Shown piece by piece: positions 34,916 to 47,600 of a stretch of DNA of 64,000 nt. This stretch comes from Pyrus communis (Eukaryota; Streptophyta; Magnoliopsida; Rosales; Rosaceae). Made by a program: the position numbers and the translations under genes. Below the pieces are notes generated by a model. It had not been told where the DNA came from, did no database searches, and worked only from the letters and a program-made list of their open reading frames with translations. The stretch spans positions 14,407,072-14,471,071 of the forward strand of contig NC_084807.1 of assembly GCF_963583255.1 (NCBI RefSeq). Reading direction: 5' to 3'. Numbering within the stretch: the stretch's first letter is position 1; each line of letters opens with the position of its first letter.

Positions 34916-37851
34916 TGATAGGAGCATATTTATGCGACTTAATTGACTTGTTCTCGTGCATTTACGTTGTGTTTCTTTAGTTATTTTAGTCCTTTATGCC
35001 ATTTTCGTGTGTTTCTAGGTTCATATGGCTAAGGAAGCAAAAAGGTGCATTTTGGAGCATTTTGGAGCAAAATTGGGCTTGGAATGGATAGCTTACGTTT
35101 GGAGCAAAAGGAATGGACGAAATTGAAGAGGATTCCTAATCAAATGAGGAATCTTAGTCAAAGAAGGTTCCTACCTATTCTAGGTCACAAAACTTGCAAC
35201 CTTAAGCCATGCCGTGTATCCCCTTGATGTTTCCCTTCCTTGCCGTGCAAGGGAGGGCTTTCTTTCCTATTCTAAAAGCATTCAAACACATTCCTTTTTC
35301 ACCTAAATCTCAACCACATCTCACATACCTTTTCACATCCATCAAACAACCCCTAGCCGTGCATAACATTCCATTTCCAACATTCCAACAATCCTTAGCC
35401 GTGCATTTCCCCTTTTGCATTTCCAGCATTCCATTTCATTATTGCAGCCACCATTCACTCTTTAATCCACATGCATTCATCATCATTCACCCTAGCTTTA
35501 ATTCACATGCTTTCCCAACAAATAAAACAGCCAACACATGCACCCATCACCTAACACAAATTCATTGTCGTGGCTTCCCCTTGAAATTCCAGCTTTCCCA
35601 TTCATCATTTCAGCACATTCACTTCCATATTCCCTACTTTAATCCACATGCAAACACATTCATTCCAGCCATGCACATTCAATCATTCATTCCCATCTCT
35701 GTCGTGCACACTCCCATCCCATTTCCAGATTTCCACAACTTTTCCTAGCTGTTTTGCACATGCATTCCCACATGCATTTTCACCCACATGCACTCCCATT
35801 GCATTTCCAGCTTTCCACCCACCTCCTAGCTGTCATATTCCCTCTTTCTCACCTATAAATAAACATCCATTGCAGCCACAAAACATTCATTCCCATTCAT
35901 ACACAAATTCACACCACAAACTTCCCTTAAGCCCGTGAGTTCCCTACCAATCCAAACACCATCACACCACCAGAAATCATCCCTTGGCCGTGGCTTCCCA
36001 TCCCTCCAAAACACTATCCTACCACCCCACTCCATTCTACATCATCCATAATCCCTAAAACTCACCTTAGACCTTGTGCTACAACAAAGAGGAAGAGAAG
36101 CGTGCCTAAACATTCATACAATTCAAGTTTGAGTTGTTGGAATGTTTAGGTGTTTCTTTTCCTTTGAATTCAATGTTTAATTTCAATTCTCTTTGTTTTG
36201 TAATCATGAGGAACTAAACCCCCCTTGGCTAGGGGGGGATTCGAAATATATGTTTATGCTTGCAATATGATTTGATTACTTCTAATTGCGTTTCATAAGT
36301 TGTGAATTCAATTTGTTTGACTGTTTGATTGATAACTTATTTATGTATGTTTATTGAGAGTGCACGCTTAATTTTCATGCATAAATATGACGCTAGAATA
36401 TGAGTTTCACCTAAACGTTACAAACTTATATTCACAAGTAGTAAAAGTTGATGAGCTCAATTGCGTAAATTCTTGGCATAAGTTTCATGCAGTTCATAGT
36501 AACGAGTGCTTCGTCAATGCTTATGGTTTTCAAAGAACTTAATGATTCTTGCTTGTATCTCTATTATGCAGTTCATATAGGGAACTTGTGGGGAATGCTT
36601 TGGGTTGTCGTATGCAATCATCCAATTCAATAACGTTAGGAAAATCTGAGGGTTAATTAGTGCAATTCACGGTTAATCTGGGGCGTTGAGAATTCATGGT
36701 TTATTGAAAAGCAATTGGAAATCGTTTTATATGCAAGTATAACATGTGTGGAGATGAACCCCTTAGCTAGCCTTCCCATCCATTCAATTCCATCAAATTC
36801 ATCTTTACAATCTGCAACTATTGGAGTGTTTGGAGTTCTTTCTTCTCTTGTTTCTGTTTTCATGTTTAATTTAACTTGTTGTTCAATTATGTTAAACATG
36901 TGGAACTAATTTCTTTTTAGTTAGAGGCGAATTTGAAGCCATGGACATATGTTGGTTATGATTTGATTTACTCCAGTTATGAATTCATGAACTTTAGATG
37001 TGGTTTACTTTTCTGTTTTGATTAAGAACTTGTTTATGTATGTGGGTTGAGGGTCGACACTTAATTTGCATGCCTAAACTTGATGCTAGGATATAAGGGA
37101 ATTTCACCTAATCGTTATGAACTTATATTCATGAGTAGTAAAAATCGCTAGTCACGATTGTGTTTAGTAAACCCTAGGCTGGATTAACATGCGTATTCAA
37201 TAGTTATGAATGCCTAGTCGATGTTTATGATTTCCGTTGAACTGAATGATCTTTGTTGAATGTCTCTATCATGCGTATTCCATAGTTAGGGACTTTGATT
37301 AGAAATAATTTGGTTGTAATGCGTATCCCATTCAATCCAATGAATCTAGGGAAATCTGAAAGTTAATTTAAGCGGACCTAATTAACTTGGAGCATTGTCA
37401 TTCATCGTTTGTTGAAGTCATAACTGGGAATCAAATTATTTGCATATGTTCATGTGTGGATAAGGAACCCTCTAACTAGTTTCTCATCATTCTATTTCAT
37501 CAATTTCGTTTTTACAATCTATTTTAATTAGAATCTGTGCATTTAGTTTAAATTCGTTAAAACTCAATCCCCCTTTACTTTATTGTTCACTTTAGTTAGA
37601 AATCAATATTAGTTTGTGTTTTTAAAACATTTTGAGTCTTTTGGTTTGTTTTAGTGTTTTAAGCGTTTAGTTTCGCATTCTTTGAGTCTAGTTTAGTGTT
37701 TTAAACTTTATATTGTGTTTTTACATTTTTGAGTCAAATCCAAGTGATTAACAATCCCTCCTAATCCCCAGTCCAGAACGATCCCTACTTACATACTTAC
37801 TACAATTGATAAAAAGAGGGTTTAATTTGTGTGCGTATAAATCTCGCATCA
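34916..37851 (+). repeat. D2 3' LTR, chimeric double-U5 type
   Basis: 2936 bp, TGATAGG...CGCATCA. U3 has scattered GCCGTG and CACATGCA motifs. The first R-U5 runs from the hairpin (about 36107) to near 36800; a second diverged R-U5 follows (about 36830-37851). The hairpin here has one base change (CCTAAACATTC). Confidence 0.8.
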
Positions 37852-38658
37852 TGCATCGCAACCAAATTATTCCTAACAAGTTCTCTATATGAACAGCATG
37901 ATAAAGATACAAGTTAGAATCATTACGTTCTTTGGAAATCATAAGCATCGACAAGGCATTTGTAACTATGAAAAGCATGATACTCTTGCCAGGAATCTAC
38001 TTAACACGATCGTGACTAGCAACCTTCACTACTTGTGAATATAAATTCATAACGATTAGCTGAAACAAACTTGTATCCTAGCACCAAATTCAAGCATGCA
38101 AATTAAGCGTGCACTCTCAATCAACATACAAGAATAAGTTCTAAATCAAATGGTTAAGCAAATTGTATTCACGACTTATGCAACGATAACTGGAAGTAAT
38201 CAACTTATTTCACATATATAATCATGGTTTCGAATACACCCTTAGCCAAAACGAATTTAGCCAATCATTCTCAAAGAAAAACAAAGATTACATGAATTAG
38301 ACATTGAAATATAAGATAGAATACACCTAAAATTGTTCAACAACTCAAAATGAAGAGCCAAACAATTGAGTGAATCTGTCTCTTTTCCCTTGCTTGCGGC
38401 AGATTGGATGGTGGTGGTTTCTGGGCTGTTTTGGTGATGTAGAATGGATTTTGGGGTGGTTAGAGGCACGGCAAGGGGTGTAGGTTGGGTGTGGATGAGT
38501 GTTTGATGGTTGGAAGGTGGTGGAGAACTTGGCAAAGAGGGTGGAAGATGGTGGTGCGCCTGGTTGTGTTTCTGGAGTGCAGATTGGTGTTTTGGGATGA
38601 ATGGATGTGTGTAGGAGTGAATGGACGAATTTCTGTGTGAATGATACTCTAGGGTTTG
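37852..38658 (-). repeat. 5' LTR of element C, second fragment
   Basis: Matches 14351-15160 of the C 3' LTR in the same reverse orientation, continuing from 23925. It is interrupted at 38659 by E. GTTTG (38654-38658) should be E's left target duplication. Confidence 0.65.
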
Positions 38659-40577
38659 TGATAGGAGCATATTTATGCGACTTAAGTGGCTTGTTCTCGT
38701 ACATTTACATTATGTTTCTTTAGTTATTTTAGTACTTTAAGCTATTTTCGTGTGTTTGTAGGTCCAAAGGGCTAAAGGAGCAAAAAGATGCATTTTGGAG
38801 ACTTTTGGAGCACTTTTGGGCTAAGGACGGATAGCTTATGCTTGAAGCCAAAGTGTTGGACGAAATTGAAGACCTAATTGGAGCCAAAGTGTTGGAACCT
38901 TGTTCTCTTTAGTTTTAGGACATTTAAACCTTTCCTAATCCCAATCATGCCATGCATAACACACATCCATTCTAACACATTGTCATTGCACATGCATTTC
39001 CTTCATTAGTTAACCCACATGCACTTATCACTTATCATCACCACATATCATATCACTTAATCACTTATCACTTAACATCACCACTTAACCACTTATCATA
39101 TCATAACCACATATCATATCACTTATCACTTATCACTTAACATATCATCCACCTACTTCACCTACAACATCCACCTACTTCACCTACAACATCCACCTAC
39201 TTCACCTACAACATCCACTTCACCTACAACATCCACCTACTTCACCTACAAATGACATAGCCATATGTTCCCTCCACTACTCCTATAAATACCCTTGCAT
39301 TCATTCATTCATGGACATCTCATTTTCATACACAACACACCACAAACACATCCCTTTCTCTTTGCCGTGAGTTCCCTTGTAATCCAAAAACCATTTCTCC
39401 ATTCCCCTTCCACTTCTCCACCACTCCTTTTCCATTCCACACTTCCATCCCCCAAACCAATTATCCCTAGACCTTATGCTTCAATAAAGAGGAAGAGAAG
39501 AGGGCCTAAACGTTCATACAATTCAAGTTTGAGTTGTTGGAATGTTTAGGCGTTTCTTTGATTTCAATGTTTAATTTCAATTCTCTTTGTTTTGTATGAG
39601 GAACTAAACCCCCCTTTAGCTAGGGGGGGATTCGAAATATATGTTTATTCTTGCATTTTGATTTGATTACTTCTAATTGCGTTTCATAAGTTGTGGATTC
39701 AATTTGTTTAACCGTTTGATTGATAACTTATTTATGTATGTTTATTAAGAATGCGCGCTTAATTTTCATGCATGAATATGACGCTAGAATATAAGTGAGT
39801 TTCACCTAATCGTTATGAACTTATATTCACAAGTAGTGGAGGTTGCTTATAAACAATCGCGTTAAACGAATTCTTGGCATAAGTTTCATGCAATCATAGT
39901 AACGAATGCCTCGTCAACACTTATAGTTTTCATGATGCTTAATGATTCTTGCTTGTTTCTCTATTATGCAATTCATGTAGGGAACTTGTGAGGAATGCTT
40001 TGGGTTGTCGTATGCAATCATCCAATTCATTAACTTAAGGAAAACTTGACGGTTAATTTAAGCGGACCTAATTAACCCGGGGTGTTGAGAATTCATGGTT
40101 TATTGAAGTGCAATTGGAAATCATTTTATTATGCAAGTGTAACATGTATGGAGATGAACCCCTTAGCTAGCCATACCATCCATTCATTTCCGTCAATTTC
40201 ATATTTATAATTTGTTTTCTTTACAATCTATCCATTTTAGTTTAAATTCGTCCAAAATCAATCCCCCCATATTTCGTTTAAGTCTTAGTCTTAATCTTTC
40301 TTATTTTTAGTTTTGAATTCTTCGAGTTTAGTATAGCATTTTAGTTTGTGTTTTTAAAAGCATTTTGAGTCTTTTGATTTGTTTTAGTGTTTTAAAGTTT
40401 AGTTTTACATTCTTTGAGTCTAGTTTAGTGTTTTATATTATGTTTTTACGTTTTTAAGTCAAATCCAAGTGATTAACAATCCCTCCTAATCCCCGGTCCA
40501 GAACGATCCCTACTTGCACCTATACTACAATTGATAAAAAGAGGGTTTAATTTGAGTGTCAAGTAATTCTCACATCA
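38659..40577 (+). repeat. 5' LTR of element E
   Basis: 1919 bp, TGATAGG...CACATCA, TATA box at 39284-39291, one hairpin module (about 39506-39551). Includes 'cacttatcac' repeats (39024-39150) and a 22-bp array. The short ORF at 39295-39549 is LTR sequence, not a gene. Confidence 0.92.
39146..39252 (+). repeat. 22-bp minisatellite in the E LTR
   Basis: Repeats of ATCCACCTACTTCACCTACA with one shortened unit; the 3' LTR (about 60395-60523) has one more unit. Confidence 0.9.
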
Positions 40578-40582
40578 AATTT

Positions 40583-40600
40583 TGGCGCCGTTGCCGGGGA
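40583..40600 (+). other. Primer-binding site of E
   Basis: Exact tRNA-Asp complement TGGCGCCGTTGCCGGGGA. Confidence 0.95.
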
Positions 40601-40709
40601 TTGGCAAATTTGCTAATCTCTTGGATTGTTTGTTTCTGTTATGTATTTTAGTTTTAGTTTTTATGATTTGTGTTTTGTTTGTTGAATTCAAATACTAGAG
40701 AAGAACAAC

Positions 40710-41633
40710 ATGGCACTGGATAATGCTTCTCTTTTGTCACAGCTCATGGAAAGGTCTCAAATGCAAAGTGTTGATATATTTGATCTTCAATCAAGAAATA
40801 ACGTGTTTTCCAATACTTACAATTCGGATTGGAGTGATCATTCAAACTCTATGTGGTGGGAACCTCAAAATGCTCAACAAGGAGGATATTGGCAGCCACC
40901 ACAACCTCATATTCAATATGCCCAACCAAATTTAAGTTCGTCAATAGATTATAATCAAAAGCTTAACGAATTAATTTGTTTGGTGCAGGGCTCACAAAAT
41001 CAAGACAATGAGGCTCGACAAGAAGACAAAAGGTTGGATCACTTGGAAAAGCAAATTGGGCAGATAGCGGAGTTCGTAGGACAATTTTGCGACCAAGGCA
41101 AACTCCCTAGTTCAACCATTGTAAATCCGAAGGGAGGATTTGAAGCACCTTTGCCGGAAGCACTTATTGCTCCTACGCCATCTAATTCAAGTAAGGTTGT
41201 TCCAATTAGTTCTAACCCCATTCCACCTAATATCCCTATTCCTTGCAGGTTCATGAATTCCAAGGAAGAAGAAAGTGAAAAAGACATCTTGGAAGACCTT
41301 CCAAAGGTGCAAAGTAGGGAATTTCATGAATTCATCAAAGGGGATATACTTGAGACAACAATGCCCAAAGAAGTTGAATTTGATGACATTGGACAAGTCA
41401 TAACCATCACATGCAATCTGGCCAAGTCCAATATCCCTGAAACTTTCAAAGGAGTGGTGTTTGTCATTGAGTTCTTGTCAGACAAAACAAGTAAGTCATT
41501 TTTTTCAAATTCCATTACATTTTATACTAACTTGTTGTTTTTTATGAATCAGGCACCTACATTAGAATTCAAACCAATGCCGGTTCACTTCAAGTATCAC
41601 CTTCCATTCAAGGACCAATTCCATGCCGTTTGA
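40710..41633 (+). CDS. Gag-linker-derived ORF of element E
   Basis: 307 residues from ATG 40710, the same start as A's ORF. It matches A closely but lacks an internal segment of about 66 residues (the second PPQPAQ region and the RSGKE region), so the two differ mainly by deletions. It keeps the KQIGQIAEF segment, the pre-protease linker (EKDILEDLPK), a unique middle (SNIPETFKGVVFVIEFLSDK) not found in G, and the pol-deletion scar ending QFHAV. Intron-like segment at 41491-41552. Function unknown. Confidence 0.55.
   Translation: MALDNASLLSQLMERSQMQSVDIFDLQSRNNVFSNTYNSDWSDHSNSMWWEPQNAQQGGYWQPPQPHIQYAQPNLSSSIDYNQKLNELICLVQGSQNQDNEARQEDKRLDHLEKQIGQIAEFVGQFCDQGKLPSSTIVNPKGGFEAPLPEALIAPTPSNSSKVVPISSNPIPPNIPIPCRFMNSKEEESEKDILEDLPKVQSREFHEFIKGDILETTMPKEVEFDDIGQVITITCNLAKSNIPETFKGVVFVIEFLSDKTSKSFFSNSITFYTNLLFFMNQAPTLEFKPMPVHFKYHLPFKDQFHAV
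41491..41552 (+). other. 62-nt intron-like segment in E
   Basis: GTAAGT start, TACTAAC branch-like at 41524-41530, T-rich tract, AATCAG end. Confidence 0.45.
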
Positions 41634-41646
41634 TTTTATTTATGTT

Positions 41647-41656
41647 AAAAATAAAA

Positions 41657-41695
<39 letters not shown>
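41647..41695 (+). repeat. A-rich tract in element E
   Basis: Nearly pure A run after the gag-derived ORF, at the same place as in A, D1 and D2. Confidence 0.9.
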
Positions 41696-41697
<2 letters not shown>

Positions 41698-41724
41698 TAC
41701 TAAACATGGAGAAAGATGGAGCCT

Positions 41725-42079
41725 TCACATAGGATGTTTACGTGAAGCCCCACTACGAGGCGTCGAAGCAGAAGGAATAGAAGCGGAAGGCATAGGAGCA
41801 GAAGGCATAGAAGCAGGAGGCATAGAAGCGGAAGGCATCGGAGCTAGAGCATTCCAGGCCTCAATACTTGGCCAAACGCTGGATGACCCAGGAAAAAGGT
41901 GCCTCTGGAGATAAGACGCAAGCCTTTGACGGTCATTGTGAATTCGACCCTCAGATTCTTGCAGCTCATCAAGCTTCCTCTTCATCCCCGACGAATAGTT
42001 ATTTGCAAGCACATGCAAACTTCTATTCTCGTACTTAAGCTGCTGGATCTCTTGCTTAAGTCTTTCCACCTCTGCCATC
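41725..42079 (-). pseudogene. Antisense coiled-coil gene of E, 3' half
   Basis: C-terminal half (coiled coil, KRK patch and Pro/Ser/Ala/Met tail) cut at the G insertion. The 5' half is at 56528-56844. The two pieces total 672 bp, exactly the A gene's length, with no stop in either, so the gene was intact until G landed inside it. Confidence 0.88.
42075..42079. repeat. Left target-site duplication of G (CCATC)
   Basis: Repeated at 56523-56527. Confidence 0.95.
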
Positions 42080-44442
42080 TGATAGGAGCATATTCATGCG
42101 ACTTAAATGGCTTGTTCTCGTGCATTTACGTTATGTTTCTCTCGTTATTTTAGTCCTTTATGCTTCTTTTGTGTGTTTTCAGGTTCTAAGGGCCTAGGGA
42201 GCAAGAAAGTGCATTTTGAGGCCATTTGGAGCATTTTTGGGCATGGATTGGATAGCTTATCCATGGAGCCAAGAGGATGGACGAATTTGAAGGCCTTGTA
42301 TGCACTTGAAGACACAAAACAATGGCCCTAGCCCAATCACATAACACATTATGCCATACAAACCAACCTATTTTAGGCCCATTCTATGTACTTAAACCCT
42401 AGCCCTTTAAACTAGTTCATTTATCACTTATCAAACCATTCACTTATCACTCACCACATATCATTCACTTATCACTTAACATATCATTCACTCACATTTC
42501 CACCATTCATTCTTTATTCCTTTCCAAACATCTCACATGCATTTCCACCTTCCTACTTCATCATTTCACCACATTCTCCCTCTTTAACTCACATGCATTC
42601 ATCATAATTCACAACACAAAACAACTTCATTGCCGTGGGTTCCCATTTCCTATATGCCATTTTCAGATTTCCACCCACTAACCTAGTCATCAACACATGC
42701 ACTTCCACCTTTCATCCACAATGATTCATGATTCATTCACTTTGCATCCTTTAATTCAAACACATACTTTCCCATTGTATAATACATCCACATGCATCTT
42801 TAACCAACAAACATTACAACCACATGCACAACCTCTCATTGCCGTGGCTTTCACATGCAAAAGCCATGCATTCACATGAATTTTCAGCAAGGAAACATCA
42901 TTGCCGTGGCTTTCACATGCAAAAGCCATGCATTCACATGCATTTTTCAGCAAGGAAACATCATTGCCGTGGCTTTCACATGCAAAAGCCATGCATTCAC
43001 ATGCATTTTTCAGCAAGAAAGCATTCTTGCCGTGGCTTTCACATGCAATTCCATTTTCACATGCTTCCCTTGTTGTTTTTCATCATTAACCATCCACATG
43101 CATGCTTAAACAAATACTAATTCACACCTCCATTCCTCCTATAAAAACCCTTGCATTCTCATTCATAAACACACCTCAATTCATTCTCATTCACTCCCCA
43201 TTACATATCTCTCCATTTCTCACACCACAACACAAACACACACCATCTTTACATCCTGAAATTCCAAGCCTTGCCGTGGGTTTCTTTCCATTTTCTATCT
43301 TTCCTCATCCATTTCCATAATTCCCCAATCCATTCAACACACCAACAACATCCCTTAGACCTTGTGCCATAATAACGAAGAAGAAGAGTGCCTAAACGTT
43401 CATACAATTCAAGTTTGAGTTGTTGGAATGTTTAGGTGTTTCTTTGATTTCAAAGTTTAAATTCAATTTTCTTTGTTTTGTAATGGAAGAGAAGAGTGCC
43501 TAAACGTTCATACAATTCAAGTTTGAGTTGTTGGAATGTTTAGTTGTCTCTTTGATTTCAAGGTTATGAGGAACTAAACCCCCTTTAGCTAGGGGGTGAT
43601 TCGAAACTATGTTTATATTTGCAATATGAATTGATTACTTTTGGTTGGAATTTCATAAATTGTGGATTCAATTCGTTTAACTGTTTGATTGATAACGTAT
43701 TTATGTATGTTCATTGAGATTGCAAGCTTAATTTTCATGCATGAATATGACGCTTATAAAGAATCGCGTTAAACGAATTCTTGGCATAAGTTTCATGCGT
43801 ATTCCATAGTAACGAATGCCTCGTCAATGTTTATGATTTCCGTTGGACTTAATGATCTTTGTTAAATGTCTCTATCATGCGTATTCCATAGTTAGGGACT
43901 TTGATTAAAGAATAATTTGGTTGTAATGCGTATTCCATTCAATCCAATGAATCTAGGGAAATCTGAAAGTTAATTTAAGCGAACCTAATTAACTTGGAGC
44001 ATTGAGTTTCATAATTTATCGAAAGACCAACCGAAAATCAATCTTGTATTACAAGTGTAACATGTGTGGAGAAGAACCCCTTGGCTATTCCATCATCCAT
44101 ATTTTCATCACATTCATATTTACGTTTATTCGTTTTACAATTTGCTTAGTTTATTAACTTGTTTTGTTATTTCAATTTTCGTCAAATCAAACTTCCCCCC
44201 CTTATTTTGTTAAGTCTTAATCATTTGATTTGTCTTATTTTATGTTTTTAAAGTATTTGGAGTCTTTTGAACTTGTTTTGAGTCTTTTAAGTTTGTCTTA
44301 GTGTTTTAAAAGTTAGTTTTATTTATTTAAGTCAAGTGTTTAGCATCCCTAGTTAATCCCCGGTTAGAACGATCCCTACTTACATCATTACTACATTTGT
44401 CACAAATAGGGTTTAATTTGTATGCGTATAATGCTCGTATCA
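42080..44442 (+). repeat. 5' LTR of element G
   Basis: 2363 bp, TGATAGG...CGTATCA. TATA box TATAAAAA at 43140-43147; hairpin modules at 43391-43436 and 43499-43544 (last base changed in the second). Low-complexity ORFs inside are not genes. Confidence 0.95.
42839..43060 (+). repeat. 62-63-bp minisatellite in the G LTR U3
   Basis: Units start TTGCCGTGGCTTTCACATGC at 42839, 42901, 42964 and 43027. The 3' LTR copy (54887-55139) carries an additional 31-bp internal duplication. Confidence 0.92.
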
Positions 44443-44447
44443 AATTT

Positions 44448-44465
44448 TGGCGCCGTTGCCGGGGA
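44448..44465 (+). other. Primer-binding site of G
   Basis: Exact tRNA-Asp complement, 5 bp from the LTR end. Confidence 0.95.
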
Positions 44466-44656
44466 TTGGCAAAATTGCTAATCCCTTGTCTTGAGTCTTG
44501 TTTAAATTGTTTAGTTTCTATTTTGTTTTAATTTTTTTGGCACCGTGTGTATGTGTTTTGTTTTTGTGCCGTGTGTGGCAACTTGTTTTCTTACTTGTGC
44601 CAAGTCTATTAAGTTGGTTATTTATCTTGTTTACTTTTGTGTGTAGGTGCTAGTTT

Positions 44657-47600
44657 ATGACCCGTAGCTCACAACCTGTTCGTGAGCATATCTCCGACTT
44701 TGACGGTGATTTCGAGAGAACTTTGAGAAGGAACAAGAAATTGCAAGAGTCTAATCCTCCTAGTCCAGAACCTGAAGTAGAAGAGGAAGCCCCAGATTGG
44801 GTTAAAGAAGAAATACCAACCATGGCCATGGACAATCGAACCATCAAAGAGCTTTCTGCCTCGGGTTTGGCCAATGCAGCCCCTCTTTACATTCAATACC
44901 CCGAGGCTGCCCAAGGCAAGACTGATGAATTCGAGTTGAAGTCAAGCTTGTTGCACCACATTCCGAAATACCATGGGCTTTCCATGGAAGATCCCAACAA
45001 GCATCTCAAGGAGTTCGAGGTTGTTTGTTCGAGCATGACACCCATAAATGTTGATGGGAACATTCTGATGATAAAGGCTTTTCCATTCTCTCTTGTGGAA
45101 AAGGCTAAGGATTGGCTTTATGAATTAGCACCCGGGACCGTTACTTCTTGGGAGAGCATGAAGAGAGCGTTCTTAGAGAAGTTCTTCCCTACTTCAAAAG
45201 TCATTCTCTTAAGGAAGAAAATTAGCGGAATCCAACAAAGTCAAGGAGAATCTTTTCCGGCATACTACGAGCGTTTTAAAGCCCTTGTTGCATCATGTCC
45301 TCAACATCAAATGAAGGAGGAGCTTCTCCTTCAATACTTCTATGAGGGCCTCCTTCCCATTGAAAGGCAAATGCTCGACGCTTCGGCGGGAGGTGCATTG
45401 GTGGACAAAACACCTATGGCAGCCAAGACCCTAATTGCAAACCGTGCTCTAAATGCACAACAATATGAAGGTGTTGGGCAGAGAGACGCCCCACGGCCAC
45501 ATCATGTAAATGAGGTAAGTTCTATTTCCGAATTACAATCCCAAATGGCTAACCTTCAATCTATGTTGTCGCAGTTTGTGGAGGGCCCCAAAGCGCAAGG
45601 AGCTACAATCTGTGGTGTATGCTCCATTCAAGGGCATCCATCCGAGACATGCCCTCAATTAATTGAGAACGGAGGGTGGGAATCTGCCAATGCCATGGGC
45701 TATGGGAATCAAAACCAACCAAGGAACGATCCATATTCTAACACATATAATCCAGGTTGGAGAGATCACCCAAATTTCAGATGGAGAGATGCACAACAAC
45801 CTGCCCAACAAAGTGGATTCCGACAACCTCCGGGTTTCTTTCCAAGGCCAATGGCACCACAACCACCTCCTCAAGCACAATCATCCCAAACCAACTCAGG
45901 TACGTCAATGAATGATGATAAAACATATCAATTATTAACCACAATGGCGCAGGGAATGCAGAACCAAGCAAAGGAGGTGAATGAACTAAAGAAACAAATG
46001 GGACAAATGGCCGAATTTTTGGGACAATTTCGTGAGAATGGTAAGTTACCAAGCACTACGGAGGTCAATCCAAAGGGTGGCTTCGAATCTGCAAAAGCTA
46101 TCACCCTAAGAAGTGGAAAAGAAGCGGGAAGCAAAGCACATGAATCTGCCCAAAACAAGGAAGATGAGAAATCCGACCCCACGGCGAGTGTAGCACCACC
46201 CAAGCCGCAACCATCTAAACCTTCCCATCCGTCCATCTCAGGTAATGTTGTCCCAAATGTTGTGATTTCGAACACTAATCTGCCCAATGTTCCTTTCCCT
46301 CGCAGATTTGCACAATCAAAGAAGGAAGAAGCCGAGAAGGACATTCTAGAGACCTTTCGGAAAGTTCAAGTCAATATTCCGCTCCTAGATGCCATAAAGC
46401 AAGTGCCCAAATACGCTAAGTTCTTGAAGGAATTATGCACTACAAGGAAGAGGGCGTCACATAAAGAGGTAGTAAGGGTAAGTGAGAACGTTTCCGCTGT
46501 TTTACAAAGAAAGTTACCACCAAAGTGCAAAGATCCAGGTAGCTTTACAATCCCTTGTATTATTGGTCAAACTAAGTTCGAACATGCTATGTTAGACTTA
46601 GGAGCTTCAATTAACGTCATGCCATACTCTATTTATGCTTCAATGAACCTTGGTGAATTGAAAAATGATGGTGTGATTATTCAGTTGGCCGATAGATCTA
46701 ATGCCTATCCAAAGGGCGTATTGGAAGATGTCTTAGTGCAGGTGAATGATTTGATCTTTCCGGCGGATTTCTATGTCCTTGAAATGGAGGAAACCACCCA
46801 TGCTCCATCCTTGCCGATTCTTCTTGGGAGGCCATTCATGAAGACGGCCCGAACTAAGATAGACGTGTTTAAAGGCACTTTAACAATGGAATTCGATGGG
46901 GAAGTGATTGATTTTAATATTTCTGAAACTATGAGATATCCCGTTGATGACCATTCTTGTTTTTCCATTGATGTTATCGATTCTTTGGCGCAGGTATACC
47001 TTGAAGAATTGAACGAGGACGCCCTGGAAACAACCATCACTAAGGCCATAGAGCGCAAAAATGAAGGATTTTGGTCAATGCAAGGCCATGGCAAGGAGGA
47101 GGAATTCTTTGCCATGGGTTCTAGTGAAGAAATAATTGAGGTTGTGGCAGCCCTTGAGTCATTGCCACAACAATATGGTAAGGTTCCACTCTCACTTTCA
47201 AATTCAGTTTCCACTAAGATGCTACCTTCTGTTGTTCAGGCACCATCGCTTGAACTTAAGCCGTTGCCAGACCATTTGAAGTATGTGTTTTTGGGAGAAG
47301 GCGAAACATTGCCCGTCATCATTTCATCAAGTCTCACGGCAATGGAGGAGGAGAAGCTTGTGAGGGTGCTGCGAGAGCACAAAACGGCCATAGGGTGGAC
47401 TTTGGCCGACATTAAAGGAATAAGCCCTACCACATGCATGCACCGTATACTTCTTGAGGAGGGGACTAAGCCATCCCGAGAGGCTCAACGCCGTCTCAAC
47501 CCTCCGATGATGGAAGTGGTGAAGAAGGAAATAATCAAGCTTTTGGATTGCGGAGTGATCTACCCTATCTCCGATAGCCGTTGGGTCTCTCCAGTTCAAG

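Noticed and set aside
39024..39252. CRISPR-like array of short repeats
   Set aside because: Adjacent 10-22-bp tandem units without unique spacers, inside a plant LTR: a minisatellite.
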